From Spirochaetales bacterium (GTDB lineage Bacteria; Spirochaetota; Spirochaetia; Sphaerochaetales; Sphaerochaetaceae): 35,907 nt of DNA. This document shows, in pieces, positions 25,462-31,302 of the stretch (position 1 is the first letter of the stretch; the number at the start of each line of letters is the position of its first letter). The notes under the pieces are model-generated. The model was not told the origin of the DNA. It made no database searches and saw only the letters and a list, made by a program, of their open reading frames with translations. Location: the NCBI GenBank assembly GCA_017478205.1, contig JAFVDZ010000043.1, positions 1-35,907 of the forward strand, written 5' to 3'. A program made the position numbers and the translations under genes.

Positions 25462-25474
25462 ATAAAAGTTTAAA

Positions 25475-26434
25475 TTATTTCAATCCTTCGAGGGCAGCAA
25501 CGTATTCTTCTCTCTTTACAGCCTTCACGATTTCAGCCTTTACACGGCTTGCACCCTTGAGGCCCTTTACATATGCGCATACATGCTTTCTCATTTCATG
25601 TCCTGCAGTCTTTTCATCGAGGATTTCACACATGTAGTCATAGTGGGCAAGGATTGTCCTGATTATTTCATCTACTGTTGGTCTTGTATATTCCTTTCCT
25701 TCAAGGAGTGCTTTTGCTTGAGAGAATATGAATGGGTTGCCAATTGCACCGCGAGCAAGCATAACGCCATCACATCCTGTTTCAGACAGCATCCTGACTG
25801 CATCCTCTGCCGAAAAGACATCTCCAGAGCCGAAGATCTTTATATCTGTGTTTTTAAATTCGTCCTTGAGCGCCTTTATCTTTGCCCAGTTTGCAACTCC
25901 TGAGTACCCTTGGCTTCTAGTTCTTGCGTGTAGTGTGAGCAGTTTTGCTCCGTTATCGACACAAACGTGAGCAAACTCAAGATAGTTCTCACTTTCCATA
26001 TCCCAACCCAAACGGAATTTGACTGATACTGGAACACTGGAATTCTTTGTGATGAAGGAGACGATCCTTCCAATTTTGTCAGGCTCCTTCATCATCGCAG
26101 ACCCAGCCCCTGTCTTTACGACCTTTGGAACAGGACAGCCACAATTTATGTCTATCATTGTTGGTTCATATTTCAGGATGCTATCTAAAGAGCGTGTGAA
26201 GGGGTCTACATCTGGACCGAAGAGCTGCATGATCAACTCCTTTTCACCATCAAAACGCTTAAGAAGGTCAGCTGTCTTGTCATTTCCTCTGGCAAGACCC
26301 TCTGCTGAGACCATTTCGGTGACACAGCAGCCAGCTCCATATTCAGTTGCGATCCTTCTGAAGGCTCCATCTGTGTAGCCTGCAAGAGGTGCAAGGAAGA
26401 GATTGTTTCTGAAATGTATCTTGCCTATATCCAT
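25475..26434 (-). CDS. dusB: tRNA-dihydrouridine synthase (DusB type)
   Basis: This 319-residue FMN enzyme reduces uridines in tRNA to dihydrouridine. The TIM-barrel signature has LAPLAGYTDGAFR near the N-terminus, DINCGCPVPKV with the expected catalytic C100, K139 (VKFRLGW), HARTRSQGYSG with H169, and FGSGDVFS and MLARGAIGNPF for FMN phosphate binding. A helical tRNA-recognition domain ends the protein. DusB is the usual form in organisms with one Dus. No Shine-Dalgarno site precedes the ATG. It lies upstream of the purD-like gene on the same strand, 66 bases apart. Confidence 0.93.
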   Translation of the reverse strand: MDIGKIHFRNNLFLAPLAGYTDGAFRRIATEYGAGCCVTEMVSAEGLARGNDKTADLLKRFDGEKELIMQLFGPDVDPFTRSLDSILKYEPTMIDINCGCPVPKVVKTGAGSAMMKEPDKIGRIVSFITKNSSVPVSVKFRLGWDMESENYLEFAHVCVDNGAKLLTLHARTRSQGYSGVANWAKIKALKDEFKNTDIKIFGSGDVFSAEDAVRMLSETGCDGVMLARGAIGNPFIFSQAKALLEGKEYTRPTVDEIIRTILAHYDYMCEILDEKTAGHEMRKHVCAYVKGLKGASRVKAEIVKAVKREEYVAALEGLK

Positions 26435-26489
26435 GTGTGATAGGAAAACCTAAAATGGTTATTTTGTAAAGCAAGATATTTTCACTACC

Positions 26490-26518
26490 TTGCTAAACTT
26501 CATCAGCCATGATAGTTT
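26490..26518 (+). promoter_or_regulatory. Possible promoter of ricT
   Basis: TTGCTA (26490-26495) and TAGTTT (26513-26518) are 17 bases apart in the 90-base region between the divergent dusB and ricT. The seventh base after the -10 box is the A of the ATG at 26525, and no ribosome site is present, so the transcript may be leaderless. The -10 match is poor. Confidence 0.35.
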
Positions 26519-26524
26519 TATTTC

Positions 26525-27520
26525 ATGGCTAAAAAAGTAGTTGAAAGGGACGAACTTGCCTACGTCTATGTGGTCAAGAATACATCCTATAATGATAAAA
26601 TGCTTGCTGCCTGGGATAGTGAGCTATATGCAGGCTGTCAGGTGGTATACGAAACCAAATATGGTCTAGACCTCGGTGTGGTCATAGGACCAGCTCCTGT
26701 AGGCAAGAAAAGGTATGAGCCAGGAAATGCGGAGATTACAGGAGCTTGCATGCGATCTGGATCATGTAACTGTGATTCCTGTGCAGGTGTACAGGCTGAG
26801 GTAAGGAGAGAAAACAAGAGGGTCAAGGTGAGTGGAGATGTCACTTGGCTTGACCATATCGCAACTCCTGCTGAGATTAACAAGGCAAAGGAGAATGCAA
26901 GCAAGGAAGATTATGCACTCGAAATCTGTCGAGAGAAGGTGAAGAAGCACAAGCTTGACATGAAGCTTATAAGCGCACACTTTCTGCTCGGAGAACCAAA
27001 GGTAATCTTCTTCTTCTATTCAGATGGCAGAGTCGACTTCAGAGATCTTGTAAAGGACCTTGTTTCTGTCTTCAAGATGAGGATCGAATTGAGACAGGTG
27101 GGAGACAGAGACGAAGCTAGCATGCTCGGTGGTCTTTCTGTCTGTGGCCGTGATTTCTGCTGCCACTGCTTCAATACCAATGGGCAGCAGATTCAGATCA
27201 AGATGGCAAAGGAGCAGGACCTCTCTTTGAATTCATCAAAGATTTCAGGACCATGTGGAAAACTCCTTTGCTGCCTTGCATATGAATATGACTATTACGT
27301 AGAGGAAAAGGCTGGATGCCCACCAGAAGGGTCGAAGATCAAATTCGACCACGAAATCTGGAGAGTCTCTACAGTCAATATTCTCTCGAGAAAGATTACA
27401 GTGAACGGTAGTGAAGGAAGAAGTGTAAACATCCCATTCGAGTATGTTTACCTCAATTCAGATACTGGACATTGGGAGGTGGATGAGGAGTTTGAAGAGA
27501 AACTCTTCAGTGCTGAATAA
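26525..27520 (+). CDS. ricT: PSP1-domain regulatory protein RicT (YaaT)
   Basis: This 331-residue protein has the PSP1 C-terminal domain. Shared hallmarks with Bacillus YaaT/RicT are DMKLISAHFLLGEPKVIFFF, YSDGRVDFRDLVKDL, RIELRQVGDRDEASMLGG, the Cys motif CGRDFCCHCF (C207, C212, C213, C215), IKMAKEQDLSLN and KISGPCGKLLCCLAYE (C244, C249, C250). Bacillus RicT forms an iron-sulfur RicAFT complex that directs RNase Y; here rny is about 13 kb upstream. RicA and RicF are not in the window. It is longer than the Bacillus protein (about 275) and has an extra C-x5-C-x-C-x2-C cluster at 75-86, described in the findings. Confidence 0.9.
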   Translation: MAKKVVERDELAYVYVVKNTSYNDKMLAAWDSELYAGCQVVYETKYGLDLGVVIGPAPVGKKRYEPGNAEITGACMRSGSCNCDSCAGVQAEVRRENKRVKVSGDVTWLDHIATPAEINKAKENASKEDYALEICREKVKKHKLDMKLISAHFLLGEPKVIFFFYSDGRVDFRDLVKDLVSVFKMRIELRQVGDRDEASMLGGLSVCGRDFCCHCFNTNGQQIQIKMAKEQDLSLNSSKISGPCGKLLCCLAYEYDYYVEEKAGCPPEGSKIKFDHEIWRVSTVNILSRKITVNGSEGRSVNIPFEYVYLNSDTGHWEVDEEFEEKLFSAE

Positions 27521-27550
27521 AGAAAGTTGCCTAATGTTTACATCACAGTA

Positions 27551-27579
27551 TTGACCGAAGTTGGGTTTTTTGCTAGTTT
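27551..27579 (+). promoter_or_regulatory. Upstream promoter candidate of rpsT (P1)
   Basis: TTGACC (27551-27556) and TAGTTT (27574-27579) are 17 bases apart, with a TG one base before the -10 hexamer (TGCTAGTTT, extended -10). It lies 83 bases upstream of the rpsT start codon, which would give a leader of about 75 bases. Confidence 0.5.
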
Positions 27580-27605
27580 TGTTAATCGCGCAGCTTTAGT
27601 TAAAG

Positions 27606-27633
27606 TTGTAATACAAAAGAAATAAACTAAAAT
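27606..27633 (+). promoter_or_regulatory. Proximal promoter candidate of rpsT (P2)
   Basis: TTGTAA (27606-27611) and TAAAAT (27628-27633) are 16 bases apart, with the -10 box one mismatch from consensus. The -10 box lies within the left arm of an 8-bp palindrome. Transcription would start near 27640. Confidence 0.5.
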
Positions 27634-27647
27634 AGAATATATTTTAG
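27627..27647 (+). promoter_or_regulatory. Palindrome over the rpsT P2 -10 box
   Basis: CTAAAATA (27627-27634) and TATTTTAG (27640-27647) are perfect inverted repeats with a 5-base centre. The left arm contains the P2 -10 hexamer and the right arm ends 3 bases before GGAGG (27651-27655). It could be a DNA operator for P2, or a hairpin next to the ribosome site on P1 transcripts. Confidence 0.5.
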
Positions 27648-27661
27648 AACGGAGGAATAAA

Positions 27662-27922
27662 GTGTCTAACAAGTCCGCTGAAAAGAGAGAGCGCCAGAAC
27701 ATTAAGCGCAGAATGCATAATCGTATGATCAAGAGTGCAGTCAGAACAGCTATCAAGAAGTTTGATGCTGCTGTTGTTGCAAACAAGAAAGAAGATGCAC
27801 AGGCTGCTATGGCTCTCAGCTTCAAGCTTTTGGATAGCGCTGCAAGCAAGGGTGTTCTTCACAAGAATACTGCTAGCAGAAAGAAGTCCAGAATGTATCA
27901 GGCTTTTGCTAAGCTTGCTTAA
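27662..27922 (+). CDS. rpsT: 30S ribosomal protein S20
   Basis: This 86-residue S20 binds the 5' domain of 16S rRNA. The basic helical N-terminus with NKSAEKRERQNIKRRMHNRM and the C-terminal HKNTASRKKSRMYQAF motif (usually KNxAARxKSRL) identify it. It starts with GTG, 6 bases after GGAGG. In E. coli S20 represses its own translation and also has a non-AUG start (UUG); whether this applies here is inference. Confidence 0.95.
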   Translation: MSNKSAEKRERQNIKRRMHNRMIKSAVRTAIKKFDAAVVANKKEDAQAAMALSFKLLDSAASKGVLHKNTASRKKSRMYQAFAKLA

Positions 27923-27927
27923 GGTGT

Positions 27928-27972
27928 TTGCCAACTAATACTAATAAAGTACTCGTCCCCATTAATTGGCAA
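27928..27972 (+). promoter_or_regulatory. Long imperfect inverted repeat between rpsT and the HU gene
   Basis: TTGCCAACTAAT (27928-27939) and ATTAATTGGCAA (27961-27972) pair at 11 of 12 positions with a 21-base loop. No T-run follows. It starts 5 bases after the rpsT stop and ends 53 bases before the HU ATG. It may be a processing site or an operator; no confident promoter for the HU gene was found in the gap. Confidence 0.45.
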
Positions 27973-28025
27973 TCTGGATGGAATTTTGGCGAGAAAAAGA
28001 CAATCAAGATTCCTAGGAGTTTATC

Positions 28026-28349
28026 ATGGAAAAAGAGAAGCTTACCAAAGCTGCTATGATAGAAAGTCTTCATAACAAGCTTGGTATTCCAAGAACAGAT
28101 ATACATCAAGTTATTGATGAATTGTTCGAAGAGATCAAGGAAGGTCTTAAGGATGATAGAGTAATTGAGCTTCGCGGATTCGGTACCTTTGAAGTAAGAA
28201 CTAGAAAAGGAAGAGAAAAAGCTCGTAATCCAAAGACTGGAGATCTGGTAGCTGTAGATACTCATGGAGTTGCAATTTTCCGCCCAGGAAAGGAGCTTAA
28301 AGATTCTGTATGGGATCTCCGTGATTCTACAAGTGAAGATTTCGAATAA
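28026..28349 (+). CDS. hup: HU/IHF-family DNA-binding protein
   Basis: This 107-residue histone-like protein is slightly longer than E. coli HU (90). It has the helical dimer body TKAAMIESLHNKLGIPRTDI, then ELRGFGTFEVRTRKGREKAR and NPKTGDLVAV, which form the DNA-clamping arm, and a C-terminal helix with an acidic extension. It probably bends and compacts DNA. AGGAG lies before the ATG. A terminator-type hairpin 44 bases after its stop lies within the next gene. Confidence 0.92.
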   Translation: MEKEKLTKAAMIESLHNKLGIPRTDIHQVIDELFEEIKEGLKDDRVIELRGFGTFEVRTRKGREKARNPKTGDLVAVDTHGVAIFRPGKELKDSVWDLRDSTSEDFE

Positions 28350-28369
28350 AACTATTGGAGAAATCTGTT

Positions 28370-30034
28370 TTGAAGAACTTTTATAACAGAAGAAACCTCA
28401 GAACCTACTGTTCTGAGGTTTTTGTATTAATAATTTCTGCATTTATCTATTCCATGGCCTTCCCAGGCTTTGTAACAAGCAAGGGTTTTGGCCTCATTGC
28501 CTTTTTTGCACTCATACCAGTGCTTGCCATAATAAGGAACACTTCAGCTTTTGCAACCGGCATCTACGGTTTTCTCTTCGGTGTCTCCTTTTATATCTTC
28601 TTCAATTATTGGCTTCCTGGCTTTCATAAGCTTGCCATCTTGATCGTAACTATAATCAAGGGCTCAGAAATGGTCTTGCTGTTTCTTGCTCTCAAAGCCG
28701 CAGACAGCTTCTTCAAAAAGAGAGGCTACATCCTCCAAGCTCTCATCTGGGTTAGCTATGCATACCTTGCTGAAAGCTGGTTTGCAGGCTATCCATATGG
28801 CAATATTGGATACTCCCTATACTTATTCCTTCCTTTGATGCAGATAGCTGAGATAACAGGTGTCTGGGGCATCATATTCATGTTGCTTCTCCCTCAGACT
28901 TTCCTTGCTCGCTATGTTGCAGATACCTTTTCGGGCAAGAGCGAATCTATCGTAAGCTACCTAAAGAGGAACAGAATCTTTACCTGCGTCTATATCGTTC
29001 TTTTCATCCTCTGGCTCCTCTTTGGCTTTGTAAGACTTGGAAAGTGGAGAAATGAAGAACCGGATAGGACATGGCGTGTTGCAACAGTCCAGCACAACCA
29101 CGACTCATGGAAGGGTGGTCTTTCAACCTATAGGACCAACTTCAGTAACCTCAGACGACTTTCCCTTGAAGCGATCAGGAGAATCCCTGAGATCGTTGTG
29201 TGGTCAGAAACTGCCTTCATCCCATCTGTCGATTGGCATATGAACTATTCCTATGAAGAGACTGATAAGATTTCAAGTAACGAAAAGACTGCAGCTTTGG
29301 TCAAGGAATTTGTCGACTTTGGTGAAGAGCTTGGACTTCCTCTCTTAACTGGTAACCCTCGCGGGGTATTGAAAGATCCTACAAAGGGACCAGTGCTTGA
29401 AGATGGCGACCTCAACCGAAGTGACTATAACACAGTAATTCTCTTCGATGATGGAAAGATAAAGCAAAGCTATGCAAAGCAGCACCTTGTTCCTTTCACA
29501 GAGCACTTCCCATATGAAAAGCAGCTTCCTTGGCTATACAACATGCTGCTTGCCAATGACTATAATTGGTGGCTTGCTGGAACTGAGCCAGTTGTCTTCG
29601 AGGCGGCAGGAGTAAAGTTCTCAACCCCGATCTGTTATGAAGATACTTTCGGCTTCCATAGCGCAGAGTTCGTAAAGAATGGTTCTGAAGTAATTGTCAA
29701 TTTGACAAATGACCGCTGGTCTGGCTGTGCAGAAGCTGCCATCCAGCATGCTCAAATTGCAACGCTACGCTCTGTCGAGACAAGAAAGAGCATGGTCAGA
29801 AGTACCAATTCAGGATATACATGTCTTATCCTTCCTACAGGTGAGATAAAGGATCCTGTAGAGCAGTTCAAGATGACATGGCACATCTACGATGTACCTG
29901 TATATAATTCAGAACGCCCTAATACATTCTATGTTGAGCATCCTGATCTCTTTGCTTTCATATCAATCTATATCAGCGGAGCATTGCTGATTTGTGGCGC
30001 TCTCATGAAGATCGTCAGAAGGAAGAATAAATGA
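28370..30034 (+). CDS. lnt: Apolipoprotein N-acyltransferase
   Basis: This roughly 554-residue inner-membrane enzyme adds the third acyl chain to lipoproteins. About six N-terminal membrane helices precede a periplasmic nitrilase-fold domain with the catalytic triad E280 (VVWSETAF), K370 (AKQHLVPF) and C422 (PICYEDTF), and a last membrane helix (ISIYISGALLICGALMKIV). The start is not an ATG: TTG at 28370 is 9 bases after GGAG (28357-28360); TTG at 28355 overlaps that site. An ATG at 28454 would cut off the first membrane helix. The first codons contain a terminator-like hairpin (28393-28421). The end overlaps cinA by 4 bases (ATGA). Confidence 0.9.
   Translation: MKNFYNRRNLRTYCSEVFVLIISAFIYSMAFPGFVTSKGFGLIAFFALIPVLAIIRNTSAFATGIYGFLFGVSFYIFFNYWLPGFHKLAILIVTIIKGSEMVLLFLALKAADSFFKKRGYILQALIWVSYAYLAESWFAGYPYGNIGYSLYLFLPLMQIAEITGVWGIIFMLLLPQTFLARYVADTFSGKSESIVSYLKRNRIFTCVYIVLFILWLLFGFVRLGKWRNEEPDRTWRVATVQHNHDSWKGGLSTYRTNFSNLRRLSLEAIRRIPEIVVWSETAFIPSVDWHMNYSYEETDKISSNEKTAALVKEFVDFGEELGLPLLTGNPRGVLKDPTKGPVLEDGDLNRSDYNTVILFDDGKIKQSYAKQHLVPFTEHFPYEKQLPWLYNMLLANDYNWWLAGTEPVVFEAAGVKFSTPICYEDTFGFHSAEFVKNGSEVIVNLTNDRWSGCAEAAIQHAQIATLRSVETRKSMVRSTNSGYTCLILPTGEIKDPVEQFKMTWHIYDVPVYNSERPNTFYVEHPDLFAFISIYISGALLICGALMKIVRRKNK
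28393..28425 (+). terminator. Terminator-type hairpin inside the 5' coding end of lnt
   Basis: AAACCTCAGAAC (28393-28404) and GTTCTGAGGTTT (28410-28421) form a perfect 12-bp stem with a 5-base loop (CTACT). T-rich sequence TT-G-TATTAATAATTT follows. It lies 44 bases after the HU gene stop, at codons 8-18 of lnt. It looks like the HU terminator, yet lnt has no credible start downstream of it. Confidence 0.75.
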
Positions 30035-31167
30035 CCAAGAGTGTTGAGCTTATCGTAATTGGAACAGAGCTGGTTCGGGGTGTCATTCAGGACCAGCATT
30101 GCCAGCTTGTCTCCAGAGAGCTTACACATATTGGCTACAGGATGAAGGAATTTATAGCAATTCCAGATGATGGCTCTATAGAGCATGTGCTCTTGAAAGC
30201 AAGTGAAGAAAGTGATGTCATCATCGTGACAGGTGGCCTTGGCCCTACAAGTGATGATATGACAAGGTATGCCATTGCAAAAGCATCCGGTGTCAGCCTT
30301 GAGAAAAATAGTGGTTGTTTTGACAGGCTCTATGAGAGGATTGGAGAAAGGATCTACGGCGCAAATGAAAAGCAGGCTATGATCCCTAAAGGCTTTACCT
30401 GTCTCTTGAATCCAAACGGAACTGCAGAGGGCTTCTATGGAAGGAAAAATGGTTGTCTCATAATTGCACTCCCAGGTCCTCCAAGAGAGATGAGGCCGAT
30501 GTTCTATGATTATGTTCTTCCCCTCCTTGAGAGGGAGATAGGGCATGATGGCATCAAGAGGGATGAATATACTACCTACCTTATCGCTGAAGCGAAGCTT
30601 GAGGAGCTCACAGAAAGAGTCGATAGCTCTCTTGAGTGGGGAACTCGCTTCCAGGACTACAGGATAAGCTTGTATGTTCAGGGAAAAGATAAAGAAAGAA
30701 GAGATAAGGCAATTGCTGCCCTTCGCGATCTTGTTGGTAAGGAACTTGTCCAGGATGGGGATGTAACTGCACTCTCGACTTTAGCTTCCTACCTTAAGCA
30801 GCACAAGCTCTCACTTTCTATCTCGGAAGGCTTCACTGGTGGCCTTATCTCCTCTTTGATAACTTCAGATCCTGAATATGACCAATATTTCAAGGGTGGG
30901 ATTATAGATTTCAATTCAAAGGCTAATGCTGATAACACCCGAATTCTATTTTCTTCAGATACCGCACTCTCTGTTTCAGGAAATACAGAGTGTGTCACTT
31001 TCAGTTTCGCTAAGAAAACTCGAAGCGAAAGCGTAGACCTTCATTTCAGTGCAATTTCAACAGAATATGTGAAAAAGCGCAGTGTAGCCGCAGCTCTTAT
31101 CTTGATGCATGAATTTCTTGTAGGAGCGTCACTTGTTGACACTGTAAAGCATTGGGAATATATTTAA
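30031..31167 (+). CDS. cinA: CinA-family protein with a degenerate PncC domain
   Basis: This 378-residue protein has the N-terminal CinA/MoaB-like pyrophosphatase domain (residues about 5-165) with IVIGTELVRG, TGGLGPTSDDMT (67-78), NPNGTAEGF and LPGPPREM, a middle KH-like segment, and a C-terminal domain (from about 244) matching PncC/nicotinamide-nucleotide amidase. In that domain the usual AESCTGG reads SEGFTGG (265-271), the following GG-x3-Y-x3-K type segment reads GGIIDFNSKAN, and the GIAGPGG-type motif is not recognisable. Amidase activity is doubtful; the N-domain may still act on ADP-ribose-like compounds. It overlaps lnt by 4 bases. Confidence 0.87.
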   Translation: MTKSVELIVIGTELVRGVIQDQHCQLVSRELTHIGYRMKEFIAIPDDGSIEHVLLKASEESDVIIVTGGLGPTSDDMTRYAIAKASGVSLEKNSGCFDRLYERIGERIYGANEKQAMIPKGFTCLLNPNGTAEGFYGRKNGCLIIALPGPPREMRPMFYDYVLPLLEREIGHDGIKRDEYTTYLIAEAKLEELTERVDSSLEWGTRFQDYRISLYVQGKDKERRDKAIAALRDLVGKELVQDGDVTALSTLASYLKQHKLSLSISEGFTGGLISSLITSDPEYDQYFKGGIIDFNSKANADNTRILFSSDTALSVSGNTECVTFSFAKKTRSESVDLHFSAISTEYVKKRSVAAALILMHEFLVGASLVDTVKHWEYI

Positions 31168-31182
31168 GGTGTATTAAGCAAG

Positions 31183-31207
31183 AAGGATCTGAAAGATTCT
31201 TTCTTTA
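31183..31207 (+). terminator. Weak terminator after cinA
   Basis: AAGGATCT (31183-31190) pairs with AGATTCTT (31194-31201; one G-U pair) around GAA, followed by TCTTTAT. It begins 16 bases after the cinA stop. The remaining gap up to rho (to 31302) is AT-rich; GATAAT at 31278-31283 could be a -10 box but has no good -35 partner. Confidence 0.5.
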
Positions 31208-31302
31208 TCGAAGATATAAAACAAATCATAAATCCTACTATCATCTATATTTCATGTTCCCTTTCGTTGTATGTGATGATAATCAAAAATGGAGAATAAT
31301 AG

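Noticed and set aside
28454-30034. ATG at 28454 as the lnt start, placing the hairpin in an intergenic region
   Set aside because: This would remove the first membrane helix (VFVLIISAFIYSMAF), which aligns with the first helix of known Lnt proteins, and no ribosome site precedes it. TTG at 28370 has GGAG at a suitable distance.
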